Shown: positions 1-7,722, numbered from the stretch's first letter. The stretch: DNA of 64,000 nt from Mumia sp. zg.B17 (GCF_019550915.1 NZ_JAHWCI010000006.1:682001-746000), one strand, 5' to 3'. The notes: generated from the letters alone by a model not told the origin. Numbers and translations are program-made.

Positions 1-1322
1 GCGGGCAGTCCGACCCCGTCGTCCAGGACCGCGATGTCGAGCCGGTCACCGCGCCTGTGCGCCTCGACGACGACGTGGCCACGCTCCTCTTCTCCGAAGG
101 CGTGCTCGGCGGCGTTCTGGATCAGCTCGGTGAGCACCATGGCCAGCGGCGTCGCCACCTCGGCAGGAAGCTCCCCGAAACTCCCGATCCGCTCCGTGGT
201 GACGCTCCTGGCTGCCGAGGCGACCTCGGCGACCATGGTGCGCAGCCGGTCGGCGACGTCGTCGAACGGGACCTTCTCGTCGAAGGCCTGACTCAGCGTC
301 TCGTGCACCACGGCGATCGACTCGATCCGTCGCACCGCCTCCTCGAGCGCCTCGCGACCGGCACCGGTGTCCATCCGGCGGGCCTGCAGCCGCAGCAGCG
401 CCTGCACCGTCTGGAGGTTGTTCTTGACCCGGTGGTGGATCTCCCTGATCGTCGCCTCCTTGCTCATCAGCTCCCGCTCACGACGACGCAGCTCCGTCAC
501 GTCTCGCAGCAGCACCAGGGCGCCGGACGGCTCCCCCGAGGAACGGAGCGGGATCGAGCGCAGGCTCAGCGACGCGTCACCGTTCTCGAGCTCGGCCTGG
601 GTGACGTTGCGTCCGGTGAGCGCAGGAAGGATCGCTTGCTCGGTGGGACGGTTCGGGGCGCTCAGCAGAGATCTGGTGACCTCCGCGAGGTCGACGCTCT
701 CGAGGTCCCCTGTCACGCCGAGACGACGGAAGGCCGACACGCCGTTGGGGCTGGCATAGATGACCCGGCCGTCAGCGTCGGTGCGGATCAGCCCGTCGCC
801 CACCCGCGGCGAGTGAGACAGGTCGGACTGCTCGCCCAGCAACGGGAACTCGCCCTTGCTGATCATCTCCGTGAGGTCGTCGGCCATCGCGAGGTAGGCG
901 AGCTCGAGCCGGCTCGGCGTCCGCACTCCCAGGAGATTGGTGCTGCGGGCGATCACCGCGATGACGGCCCCGTCGCGGCGTACCGGGATGGTCTCGAGCC
1001 GGACCGGGATGTCGTCGCGCCACTCCGGGTCGCCCTCGCGCACCACGCGGCCCTGGCGGAAGGCCGCGTCGATGGTGGGTCGGCGGTTGCGGGGAACGAA
1101 GTCACCGACGACGTCGTCGAGGTGCGCAGTCACGCCGGTGGTGGGCCGCATCTGCGCCCCGGCCCAGAATCCTTTGCCCTCCGCATCGGGCAACCACAGG
1201 ACCAGGTCCGCGAACGAGAGATCGGCGAGGATCTGCCAGTCGGCGACGAGCTGGTGCAGCCACTCCATGTCGGCAGCGTCGAGGCTGGTCTGGTGAGTCG
1301 CGACGTCGTCGAGGGAGGGCAC
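1..1322 (-). CDS. pdtaS: PdtaS-like sensor histidine kinase (3' end outside window)
   Basis: Two-component sensor kinase of the HisKA_2/HWE-related class, which passes phosphate to an ANTAR-type RNA-binding regulator in mycobacteria. About 440 residues are visible. An N-terminal sensor region begins around residue 20 (WLHQLVADWQILADLSFADL), as in PdtaS. A PAS-like domain follows, then the phosphoacceptor helix EIHHRVKNNLQ with the two histidines at about 296-297, close to the known site in mycobacterial PdtaS. The ATPase N-box (ELIQNAAEHAF) and the start of the G1 box (DDGVGLP) are seen before the window edge. The start is the GTG at 1322, because a TACGCT box lies exactly 7 nt before it (leaderless pattern). 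It is divergent from the DUF2785 gene. The family is clear; the exact ortholog name is inferred from sequence recall. Confidence 0.9.
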   Translation of the reverse strand, partial: MPSLDDVATHQTSLDAADMEWLHQLVADWQILADLSFADLVLWLPDAEGKGFWAGAQMRPTTGVTAHLDDVVGDFVPRNRRPTIDAAFRQGRVVREGDPEWRDDIPVRLETIPVRRDGAVIAVIARSTNLLGVRTPSRLELAYLAMADDLTEMISKGEFPLLGEQSDLSHSPRVGDGLIRTDADGRVIYASPNGVSAFRRLGVTGDLESVDLAEVTRSLLSAPNRPTEQAILPALTGRNVTQAELENGDASLSLRSIPLRSSGEPSGALVLLRDVTELRRRERELMSKEATIREIHHRVKNNLQTVQALLRLQARRMDTGAGREALEEAVRRIESIAVVHETLSQAFDEKVPFDDVADRLRTMVAEVASAARSVTTERIGSFGELPAEVATPLAMVLTELIQNAAEHAFGEEERGHVVVEAHRRGDRLDIAVLDDGVGLP

Positions 1323-1335
1323 GGAGTCCAGCGTA
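1323..1335 (-). promoter_or_regulatory. Leaderless -10 box of the histidine kinase
   Basis: On the minus strand TACGCT (1335-1330) is followed by 7 nt and then the GTG start, with no Shine-Dalgarno sequence. This fits the TANNNT-N6/7-start layout of leaderless actinobacterial transcripts and supports the start chosen. Confidence 0.55.
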
Positions 1336-1421
1336 TCCAGCGGGCGGCGGAGGCGGTCTGACTGCCGAGACGAGTGTGGGCCGGGTCTCGCCTGCACCGC
1401 TCGGCGTGCAAACATGTCCTC

Positions 1422-2348
1422 GTGTCCGAGTCGTACTGGCGTTCCGTGATCGACGCCGGGATGCATGTCCCGGACGACCGATCACTCAACGACCTCACGC
1501 TCGAGCTGATCGACATGCTGGCGAGCCCTGACGCCCACACGCGTGACGCCATCGCCTTCCCGCTGCTGGCGACGTGGATCCACTCCGGCGAGTACGACGC
1601 GTTGCTGCGCGGCTTCGGCAACGGCGTCGTCACCGGCCTCCAGACAGGACTCGGCACGCAGGGCGACCTGACGATCCTCCGGCGGTCCTACACGGCGCTC
1701 GTGCTGTCCGAGATCATCGTGCGCGACAACGAGATGCAGCTGCTGCCGGCGGCGACCGTGATGGGCTGGGGCGACCAGGCCACGTCGTGGTTCGTGCGCG
1801 AGAAGGACCTGCGGGGATGGATCCCGGACGTCGGATGGGCCAACGCCGGGTCTCACGGCGCCGACCTGCTCGGCGCCCTCGCGCGCTCGCCGCACTTCGA
1901 CAAGCTCGAGCTGACGGTGCTCCTCGACGTCCTGGCCGACCGGCTGCTCTCCCCCACCGAGCACGTGCTGCACCACGGCGAGGAGGACCGGCTGGCGTAC
2001 GCGGCGATGGCGGTGCTGCACCGCGACGTCGTCGCACCCAACGTCGTCGAGCCGTGGCTCGCTCGACTCGGAGCGGGGACCCGTCGCCCTCGTACCCGCG
2101 GCAGCTCGCCGGGTGAGTGGCCGACCCCGGCGGCGTACAACACCTCGCGCTTCCTCCGCGCCCTCTACGTCCAGCTCGCGCTGGGCGTGAAGGGGCGCGT
2201 GGAGGTGATCGGCGACGACGCGCTCTTCGCCACGCCCACCCCTCACCGCGCCGACCTGCTGCTCGCGGTGATCGAGCAGATCCGTGCCGAGACGCCGTGG
2301 CTGTTCGCGACGGCCGGCGGGCGACGGACGGTGACCACCGCGCGGTGA
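1422..2348 (+). CDS. DUF2785 domain-containing protein
   Basis: A 308-residue protein of the DUF2785 family, whose biochemical role is unknown. It is predicted to be cytosolic, alpha-helical and repeat-like, with no signal peptide or membrane segment. Recognisable stretches are SYWRSVIDAG near the start, LRRSYTALVLSEIIVRDNE in the middle and SRFLRALYVQLALGV near the end. The GTG at 1422 (protein beginning MSESYW) is preferred to an in-frame ATG at 1374. The 16 extra residues look unstructured, and the longer form would crowd the divergent kinase promoter. It is followed after 31 bp by the TPP enzyme gene, which has its own promoter, so the two need not be co-transcribed. Confidence 0.7.
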   Translation: MSESYWRSVIDAGMHVPDDRSLNDLTLELIDMLASPDAHTRDAIAFPLLATWIHSGEYDALLRGFGNGVVTGLQTGLGTQGDLTILRRSYTALVLSEIIVRDNEMQLLPAATVMGWGDQATSWFVREKDLRGWIPDVGWANAGSHGADLLGALARSPHFDKLELTVLLDVLADRLLSPTEHVLHHGEEDRLAYAAMAVLHRDVVAPNVVEPWLARLGAGTRRPRTRGSSPGEWPTPAAYNTSRFLRALYVQLALGVKGRVEVIGDDALFATPTPHRADLLLAVIEQIRAETPWLFATAGGRRTVTTAR

Positions 2349-2355
2349 CCGAGGA

Positions 2356-2379
2356 TTACCCCTGGGTAACCTAGGTCAC
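2356..2379 (+). promoter_or_regulatory. Palindromic operator overlapping a leaderless -10 box
   Basis: A perfect palindrome, TTACCC-CT-GGGTAA (2356-2369), overlaps a TAACCT -10 box (2367-2372) that sits 7 nt before the ATG at 2380. There is no Shine-Dalgarno sequence, so the transcript is probably leaderless. A dimeric regulator bound here would block the promoter. The regulator cannot be identified from the window. Confidence 0.55.
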
Positions 2380-4080
2380 ATGACAGCTGAGACCCCCACC
2401 GCGCCCGACGCTCCGGCCCCCGAGGGTCGGGAAGGCCACGGAGGCGACCACGCCCTCGACGCAGCCCGCGCGCACGGCGTGGAGACGATGTTCACCCTCT
2501 CGGGTGCCCATGTCTTCCCGCTGTACGACGCCGCGGTGAAGGCCGACCAGCCGATGCGTCTCATCGACGTGCGCCACGAGCCGTCCGCGGTGTTCGCCGC
2601 CGAGGCGACGGGGAAGCTCACGCGTACGCCTGGCCTGGCCGTGCTGACGGCCGGACCGGGCGTCACCAACGGCGTCAGCCCCATCGCGCAGGCGCACTTC
2701 GCCGGGTCGCCGCTGGTCACGATCGGCGGCCGTGCGGCGACGCACACGTGGGGCATGGGGAGCCTCCAGGAGCTCGACCACCCGCCGATCGTCTCCACCG
2801 TCTCGAAGTGGGCGGGCACGGCCAAGACCACCGATGAGATCGGTCCGACGGTCGACCAGGCGTTCGCGCTCGCGGGCTCGTCGCACCGGGGGCCCACGTT
2901 CCTGGACGTCCCGATGGACCAGCTCTTCAGCCGGACGACGGCGCCCGCCGACGCCGCGTACGGGAGCCTTCCCGACACGATCGAGCCCGATGACGACCAG
3001 GTCGGGCAGGTGGCGCGTCTGATCGCCCGGGCAGAGCGTCCCCTCCTCGTCCTCGGGACGGACGTCTGGGCAGACGGCGCGGAGGAGGCGGCTCTGCGGT
3101 TCGTCGAGGAGACGGGCATCCCCGCCATCTCCAACGGCATGGGCCGCGGGGTGGTCCCGCGCGGTCATCGACTGCTCGTCACGAAGGCGCGGTCCCAGGC
3201 GCTCGGCAAGGCCGACCTCGTCGTGGTCGTGGGGACACCGCTCGACTTCCGCCTCGGCTACGGCGTCTTCGGCGGCAAGGACGGCGCCACCCCCGCACAG
3301 GTCGTGCACGTCGCCGACAGCCCGGGCCAGGTGTCGACCCGCGCCGACCTCGCGGCCTCCCTCTCGGGCGACCTCACGGCGTGCTTCGACCAGGTGCTCC
3401 GCGCGCTGGAGTCGACGACCGGCACCCGCCCCTCCTGGTCCGGCTGGGCCGAGCAGCTGAGCGACGCCGTCTCGGCGGCGGTCACCCGCGACGCCGAGCT
3501 CCTCAGCGCCTCCGCCGACCCCATCCACCCCGCGCGCATCTACGGGGAGCTCATCCCGCGCCTGGCCGACGACGCGGTCGTCATCGGTGACGGAGGGGAT
3601 TTCGTGTCCTTCGCCGGCAAGTTCCTCGAGCCGGCACGCCCGGGCTGCTGGCTCGACCCCGGACCGTACGGCTGTCTCGGCGCCGGTCTCGGCGCCGCGA
3701 TGGCGGCACGGATCGCCCGACCCGACAGCCAGGTCGTCGTGCTCTTCGGCGACGGAGCCGCCGGCATGTCACTGATCGACGTCGACACGCTCGTACGCCA
3801 CAACCTGCCGGTCGTCATGGTCGTCGGCAACAACTCGGCATGGGGCCTGGAGAAGGCGCCGATGAAGTTCCTCTACGGCTACGACGTCGCTGCCGACCTC
3901 GCTCCGCAGACGCGCTACGACGAGATCGTGACGACCCTCGGCGGTGGTGGCGAGGCGGTCACCGACCCCAAGGAGATCGGTCCCGCACTCGACCGGGCGT
4001 TCGCGTCCGGCGTCCCCTACCTCGTCAACGTGATGACCGACGTCGACGCGATCTACCCGCGCAGCACCACCGGGGTCTGA
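2380..4080 (+). CDS. Thiamine-diphosphate-dependent enzyme, acetolactate synthase-like
   Basis: A 566-residue TPP enzyme with the three-domain layout of acetolactate synthase, oxalyl-CoA decarboxylase and hydroxyacyl-CoA lyase. The catalytic glutamate is E67 in RHEPSAVFAAEA. The central FAD/nucleotide-type domain follows. The C-terminal TPP and Mg motif runs from GDGAAGMS to VVGNNSAWG. It has the usual length for the family. No small regulatory subunit (ilvN-like) is adjacent, and no other branched-chain biosynthesis gene is nearby, so this is more likely a catabolic or accessory 2-oxoacid/acyl-CoA lyase than the main IlvB. The substrate cannot be assigned from sequence alone. It is transcribed from a leaderless promoter overlapped by a palindrome and followed by the bL37 gene. 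Confidence 0.75.
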   Translation: MTAETPTAPDAPAPEGREGHGGDHALDAARAHGVETMFTLSGAHVFPLYDAAVKADQPMRLIDVRHEPSAVFAAEATGKLTRTPGLAVLTAGPGVTNGVSPIAQAHFAGSPLVTIGGRAATHTWGMGSLQELDHPPIVSTVSKWAGTAKTTDEIGPTVDQAFALAGSSHRGPTFLDVPMDQLFSRTTAPADAAYGSLPDTIEPDDDQVGQVARLIARAERPLLVLGTDVWADGAEEAALRFVEETGIPAISNGMGRGVVPRGHRLLVTKARSQALGKADLVVVVGTPLDFRLGYGVFGGKDGATPAQVVHVADSPGQVSTRADLAASLSGDLTACFDQVLRALESTTGTRPSWSGWAEQLSDAVSAAVTRDAELLSASADPIHPARIYGELIPRLADDAVVIGDGGDFVSFAGKFLEPARPGCWLDPGPYGCLGAGLGAAMAARIARPDSQVVVLFGDGAAGMSLIDVDTLVRHNLPVVMVVGNNSAWGLEKAPMKFLYGYDVAADLAPQTRYDEIVTTLGGGGEAVTDPKEIGPALDRAFASGVPYLVNVMTDVDAIYPRSTTGV

Positions 4081-4144
4081 GGTCGCGTACGGGCCACTCG
4101 GCCCCACGTGCGACCATGGGAGAAGCACAGTTCGAGGAGGACCC

Positions 4145-4219
4145 ATGGGCAAGACTGGCCGCAAGCGCCGGGCGCGTCGCAAGAAGAACGCGAACCACGG
4201 CAAGCGTCCCAACGCTTGA
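4145..4219 (+). CDS. Large-subunit ribosomal protein bL37 (24 residues)
   Basis: A 24-codon gene beginning MGKTGRKRRARRKK and ending ANHGKRPNA. It is almost entirely Lys/Arg followed by the conserved tail, which matches the tiny 50S protein bL37 first seen in mycobacterial ribosome structures. It is preceded by a strong Shine-Dalgarno sequence (GAGGAGG, about 5 nt before the ATG) and followed 7 bp later by a perfect 16-bp hairpin. It is therefore a complete, independently terminated small gene that length cut-offs usually miss. Identification rests on recall of the family's size, basic N-terminus and C-terminal motif. Confidence 0.8.
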   Translation: MGKTGRKRRARRKKNANHGKRPNA

Positions 4220-4226
4220 TCACACC

Positions 4227-4262
4227 GAGAGGGCCCCGCACCACACGGTGCGGGGCCCTCTC
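4227..4262 (+). terminator. Perfect 16-bp hairpin between convergent genes
   Basis: Arms 4227-4242 and 4247-4262 are exact reverse complements (core GGGCCCCGCACC) with a 4-nt ACAC loop. There is no T-run, as is usual in actinobacteria. Lying between bL37 (+) and the acetyltransferase (-), it can serve both strands. Confidence 0.85.
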
Positions 4263-4272
4263 GTGTGTGGTC

Positions 4273-4809
4273 TCAGGCGACCGGCCGGCTGAAGCCGACG
4301 AGCTGCGTGCCGGGGACCGGCGACCAGTCGAGGTCGGTACGCCGGACGAACCCGTGCTGTCGATAGAGCCGGTGCGCAGCGGTCATCTCCGGCAGCGAGC
4401 TGATCACCACCTCGGCGAGGCCCTCCTGGTGTGCACGATCGAGGCACCACGTGATGAGCGCGGTGCCGACACCACGGCCCACGGCACCCGGGTCCACGCC
4501 GAGCATCCGGAACTCGCCCTGGTCATGGCGCGTCGCGAGCTCACGCATCGACGAGCCCGACGTGCACCAGGTCACCGAGCCCACGAGTCGTCCGTCGAGC
4601 TCGACGACGAGGACGACAGAGTCCGCGGCACGCGTCGCCACGTCGGCGAGCTTGGCGGCGTAGGCGTGGTCCTCCGAGCCGTCGGAGAACCGGAGGTAGC
4701 CCTCGCTGCGGTAGGCCGTGACGACGATCTCGCCGGCGCGCGCGTACTCCTCAGGCCGGACCGGCCGGACGAGCAGCCGTCCGGCCCCGACCGACGCGGC
4801 CGAGGTCAC
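4273..4809 (-). CDS. GNAT family N-acetyltransferase
   Basis: A 178-residue GNAT acetyltransferase predicted to transfer an acetyl group from acetyl-CoA to an unknown amine. The fold elements are visible: LLVRPVRPEEYARAGEIV at the N-terminus (beta1-alpha1), the beta4 segment FRMLGVDPGAVGRGVGTAL carrying the pyrophosphate-binding Q/RxxGxG/A-type loop, and a C-terminal AAHRLYRQHGFVRR. The GTG at 4809 is chosen because it overlaps the preceding stop codon as GTGA, the rule in this operon. Last gene of sigR-rsrA-thioesterase-GNAT, ending before the bidirectional hairpin. Its place in the SigR operon suggests a role in thiol-oxidative stress, for example acetylation linked to mycothiol chemistry, but that is only inference. 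Confidence 0.85.
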   Translation of the reverse strand: MTSAASVGAGRLLVRPVRPEEYARAGEIVVTAYRSEGYLRFSDGSEDHAYAAKLADVATRAADSVVLVVELDGRLVGSVTWCTSGSSMRELATRHDQGEFRMLGVDPGAVGRGVGTALITWCLDRAHQEGLAEVVISSLPEMTAAHRLYRQHGFVRRTDLDWSPVPGTQLVGFSRPVA

Positions 4810-5192
4810 GGGCGGACGCGGGCAAGGAAGCGGTCGGTGTCGACGACGACCCGACGCACCTCGCCCTCGGCCAGCAGCGTGCCGTCGGCGCTCATGACGA
4901 CGACCTCGAACGACACCATGCGGCCGTCGACCGCGGTCACCGCGGCGGCGACCGTCACGGTCGCACCGACCGGACTCGCCGCGAGGTGGTCGAGGCGGAC
5001 CCGGGTCCCGACAGACGTCGACCCGTCCGCGACCGCCGACGCGATCGCCTCGCAGGTGGCTTCCTCGCACCAGGCGAGCGTGCGAGGCGTCGCGAGGACC
5101 GGCAACGAGCCGCTCCCGAGGGCGAGCGCCGTGTCGCTGTCACCGACCGTCCGCGACAGCGTGGCGGACATGCCCTTCTCGAGCGCTCTCAC
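4806..5192 (-). CDS. Hotdog-fold thioesterase (FlK-like)
   Basis: A 128-residue hotdog-fold acyl-CoA thioesterase resembling the fluoroacetyl-CoA thioesterase FlK group. The diagnostic helix region LPVLATPRTLAWCEEATCEA holds the conserved TP and acidic residue, and VGTRVRLDHLAASPVG matches the central strand. The GTG at 5192 overlaps the rsrA stop (GTGA), and the N-terminus it gives (ALEKGMSATLSRTV) aligns with the family better than the internal ATG. The stop overlaps the acetyltransferase start. Substrate unknown. Translational coupling to the anti-sigma gene means it is made whenever SigR is active. Confidence 0.8.
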   Translation of the reverse strand: MRALEKGMSATLSRTVGDSDTALALGSGSLPVLATPRTLAWCEEATCEAIASAVADGSTSVGTRVRLDHLAASPVGATVTVAAAVTAVDGRMVSFEVVVMSADGTLLAEGEVRRVVVDTDRFLARVRP

Positions 5193-5476
5193 GCGCCGGG
5201 CTCGACGCCACGGTCGCTCCGCGTGACCGTCACGGTCGTGCGGATGGACGTGAGCACCTTGGCCCGCAGGACCTCGGGGGCCTTCTCGCGGCACGAGCGG
5301 GCGACGAGCTCCTTGACGATGCGCTCCACGTCGAACTGAGAGAGGCACGGTGCGCAGTCGGCGATGTGCGCGTGCACGGCGTCCCAGTCGCCCTCGGCCA
5401 TCTCGTGGTCGAGGAACAGGTAGAGGTTCTCCAGGGCGCTCTGGCAGTCGGGGCCGAGCCTGATGTCGTCACTCAT
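5189..5476 (-). CDS. rsrA: Zinc-binding anti-sigma factor RsrA/RshA
   Basis: A 95-residue redox-sensing anti-sigma factor that holds SigR inactive until disulfide stress. It has the ZAS signature H37-x3-C41-x2-C44 (HIADCAPC) plus C11, the same numbering as Streptomyces RsrA, in which C11 forms the trigger disulfide on oxidation. A further cysteine lies near residue 62. The ATG overlaps the sigR stop codon (ATGA), giving coupled synthesis of sigma and anti-sigma. The identity is secure from motif spacing, size and gene order. Confidence 0.95.
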   Translation of the reverse strand: MSDDIRLGPDCQSALENLYLFLDHEMAEGDWDAVHAHIADCAPCLSQFDVERIVKELVARSCREKAPEVLRAKVLTSIRTTVTVTRSDRGVEPGA

Positions 5477-6117
5477 GCTTTGTCACCTGCTGAGACCATG
5501 CCGCGCTCCCGTGCGTAGTCGGTGAGCAGCTCGCGGAGCTGCTTGCGTCCACGGTGAAGACGCGACATCACGGTGCCGATCGGCGTCTCCATGATCTCGG
5601 CGATCTCCTTGTAGGGGAAGCCCTCGACGTCAGCGAGGTAGACCGCGTAGCGGAAGTCCTCGGGGAGCTGCTGCAGCGCCTGCTTCACGTCGCTGTCGGG
5701 AAGGTGCTCGAGGGCTTCCATCTCCGCGGACTTCAGACCGCTCGAGGTGTGCGCGGCCGAGCGGGCGAGCTGCCAGTCCTCGATCTCCTCCGTCATCTGC
5801 TGCTGCGGTTGCCGCTGCTTCTTGCGGTAGGAGTTGATGTAGGTGTTGGTGAGGATCCGGTAGAGCCAGGCCTTGAGGTTGGTCCCCGGACGGAACTGGT
5901 GGAACGACTGGTACGCCTTGGCGAACGTCTCCTGGACCAGGTCCTCTGCGTCGTGCGGGCTCCGTGTCATCCGCAGCGCGGCGGAGTAGAGCTGGTCGAG
6001 GAACGGCAGCGCGTCCTGCTCGAAGCGGGCGGTGCGTGCCTCGGCCGACTCACCGGCCTCGGCCCGGTCCGTCCCCTCGTCGGCGGGCGTCGCGGCTACG
6101 TCATTGGGTTCGGTCAT
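5473..6117 (-). CDS. sigR: ECF sigma factor SigR/SigH (thiol-oxidative stress)
   Basis: A 214-residue group IV sigma factor of the SigR (Streptomyces)/SigH (Mycobacterium) type. Region 2 contains [20 protein letters not shown] and [19 protein letters not shown]. Region 4 contains [20 protein letters not shown] and [20 protein letters not shown]. The ATG at 6117 gives the usual short form. A second in-frame start, GTG at 6201, follows AGGAGG at 4-nt spacing and would add 28 residues, like the unstable SigR' isoform known in Streptomyces. The promoter 140 bp upstream has the SigR consensus, so the gene is expected to be autoregulated. It is first in a four-gene operon with 4-bp overlaps. Confidence 0.95.
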   Translation of the reverse strand: MTEPNDVAATPADEGTDRAEAGESAEARTARFEQDALPFLDQLYSAALRMTRSPHDAEDLVQETFAKAYQSFHQFRPGTNLKAWLYRILTNTYINSYRKKQRQPQQQMTEEIEDWQLARSAAHTSSGLKSAEMEALEHLPDSDVKQALQQLPEDFRYAVYLADVEGFPYKEIAEIMETPIGTVMSRLHRGRKQLRELLTDYARERGMVSAGDKA

Positions 6118-6152
6118 CGCGGTCCAGCCTACCCCGGCGATGCCGGCCGGGA

Positions 6153-6170
6153 CCGGGGTGATGACCCCGG
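6153..6170 (-). other. Hairpin between the two sigR start codons
   Basis: Arms CCGGGGT and ACCCCGG enclose a 4-nt loop. It lies in the transcript between the upstream GTG (6201) and the ATG (6117), where it could influence which start is used. The effect is speculative. Confidence 0.4.
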
Positions 6171-6255
6171 CGGGAGCCGGACGGGTCAGAGTCGCGAGCA
6201 CGCATCCTCCTCGGATCGAGGCGTCCGCCACAGTCGGGCGGCACCGTGTGGGTTC

Positions 6256-6282
6256 AACACGGGTCCGCCGGGCGTCATTCCC
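6256..6282 (-). promoter_or_regulatory. SigR-dependent promoter of sigR
   Basis: On the minus strand GGGAAT (6282-6277), an 18-nt spacer and GTT (6258-6256) match the SigR/SigH consensus exactly. The promoter straddles the stop codon of the upstream hydrolase gene. The predicted start near 6249 leaves a leader that includes both sigR start codons. Confidence 0.85.
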
Positions 6283-6931
6283 CGACGGGAGCCGCCCGCC
6301 CGACCCGGCGGCGTACGAAGTCGTGCACGCCGTCGACGAGCAGGGCGTCCACCGCAGCCTGGTCGGGGACCGCGCGCTTGCCGACCCTGAGGGAGTGGTC
6401 GGCACCCGGGAGCACCACCATCGAGGTGCCCGCCGGGAACTCCGGCGGCGTCCCGAAGGGGTCACGCTCGCCCTGGACGACCACGGTCGGCAGTCCCGAC
6501 CCCTCGAGCTCGGCCACGCGGGTGCGCTCAGGCTTCCCGGGCGGGTGCAGTGGGAAGGCGAGCGCCACCACGCCCACCGCACCCAGAGCCCGGGCGCGAC
6601 GGCACGCCACCCGTGCGCCGGCGCTGCGCCCGCCGATCACGAGCGGGACCCGCGGACGCAGATGGTCGACGAGCGCCGTGAACGACGCGTCGAGCACCGA
6701 GGGTGCCGGGGCGATCCGTTTGCCGGCCGTACGCCAGGGCATCTCGACGCGGACGACGCCGATCCCGAGGCGTGGCAGCCCGCGGTTGAGCACCTCGAGA
6801 TCGTGGCTGTCGATGCCTCCGCCGGCACCGTGGGTGAGGACGAGGGTCGCCCAGGGCCGGTCGGGGCGCCGCGAGACGAGCCGCCCGGGCCCGTGAGGAG
6901 TGTCGTACGTGGCCTCGGCCAGGGTCGTCAT
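6275..6931 (-). CDS. Alpha/beta hydrolase (KANL3/Tex30-like)
   Basis: A 218-residue soluble alpha/beta hydrolase. The catalytic triad candidates are the serine in [10 protein letters not shown], the aspartate in GERDPFG and the histidine in PGADHSL. An oxyanion-type motif, LTHGAGGG, lies near the N-terminus. Size and motifs fit the dienelactone-hydrolase-like Tex30/KANL3 group, whose bacterial substrates are unknown. The ATG overlaps the SRAP stop by one base (TGATG), so it is probably co-transcribed with the SRAP gene. Its 3' end contains the SigR promoter. Confidence 0.8.
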   Translation of the reverse strand: MTTLAEATYDTPHGPGRLVSRRPDRPWATLVLTHGAGGGIDSHDLEVLNRGLPRLGIGVVRVEMPWRTAGKRIAPAPSVLDASFTALVDHLRPRVPLVIGGRSAGARVACRRARALGAVGVVALAFPLHPPGKPERTRVAELEGSGLPTVVVQGERDPFGTPPEFPAGTSMVVLPGADHSLRVGKRAVPDQAAVDALLVDGVHDFVRRRVGRAAPVGE

Positions 6932-7722
6932 CAGAGGCCGCCGAGCGTCGGCTGCTCGCCCTCCTCGGCTGCGCCGGGCTCGTCCTCGAGGGCGATCGGC
7001 TCCACCAGCTGAGGGCCGTTGTTGCGGACGTTGTTGACCTCCCGGGACACCGGGTAGGCCTGCAGCGCCCCGGGTGCGGCGGGGACGAGCAGACGGGCGA
7101 GCTCGTCCTTGTCGTCGGTGTCAGGGTCGAGCCAGGTGGCCCAGCGGTCGCGCGGGACGAGCATCGGCGCCCGGTCGTGGATCCGGCCGACGTCGTCGGT
7201 GGCGGTCGTCGTGATGATCGTGAAGCTCCACAGCCAGGCGGTGTCGTCGTCCTCCGGCAGCGAGCGGTCCCGCCAGATCTCATAGAGCCCCGCCATGGCG
7301 AGCGTGCTCCGGTCGGGCGCATGGATGAAGAAGGGCTGCTTGACCGGTCTGCCCTTGGCGTCGCGCTTCTCGCTCGCGTACCACTCGTAGAAGCCGTCCG
7401 CCGGCACCAGCGCGCGCCGCTTCGCGTAGGCCGCGCGGAACGACGGCTTCTCGGCGAGAGTCTCGGCGCGCGCGTTGATCAGGCGGTTGCCGATCGCCCG
7501 GTCCTTGGCCCAGCTCGGCACCAGGCCCCAGGTGACCGCCTTGACCAGCCGGTGCTTCGCGGCGGGGTCCTCGCTGGAGCGCCGCTCCAGGATGAGCGGG
7601 ACGACCTTGGTCGGGGCGACGTTGTAGTCGGGGTCCAGCTCAGGCAGGTCCTCGGCCGGCTCGGCCTCGAACTCGGCGCTGAGGTCGGACGGGGATCGCG
7701 TGGTGGCGTATCGACCGCACAT
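6931..7722 (-). CDS. SOS response-associated peptidase family (SRAP/YedK) protein
   Basis: A 263-residue member of the YedK/HMCES family, which caps abasic sites in single-stranded DNA through a thiazolidine link to Cys2. The ATG at 7722 is the only start that places cysteine at position 2 (MCGRYATTRSP), so the longer 6-codon extension is rejected. Family active-site elements are present: INARAETL (asparagine), PADGFYEWY (glutamate), IHDRAPML (histidine) and EVNNVRN near the C-terminus. The downstream hydrolase overlaps by 1 bp. Its closeness to sigR and aroA is shared with mycobacteria as far as I recall. Confidence 0.93.
   Translation of the reverse strand: MCGRYATTRSPSDLSAEFEAEPAEDLPELDPDYNVAPTKVVPLILERRSSEDPAAKHRLVKAVTWGLVPSWAKDRAIGNRLINARAETLAEKPSFRAAYAKRRALVPADGFYEWYASEKRDAKGRPVKQPFFIHAPDRSTLAMAGLYEIWRDRSLPEDDDTAWLWSFTIITTTATDDVGRIHDRAPMLVPRDRWATWLDPDTDDKDELARLLVPAAPGALQAYPVSREVNNVRNNGPQLVEPIALEDEPGAAEEGEQPTLGGL

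Noticed and set aside
2364-2379. Shared GGGTAAC...TAGGTCAC words before the TPP gene and the GH3 gene (about 26025-26039)
   Set aside because: Spacing differs and the palindrome is absent from the second site, so the match is likely chance.
6120-6205. ATG at 6205 on the minus strand, out of frame with sigR, as an upstream ORF
   Set aside because: AGGAGG directly abuts this ATG, leaving no spacing for the ribosome; the in-frame GTG 4 nt farther fits better.
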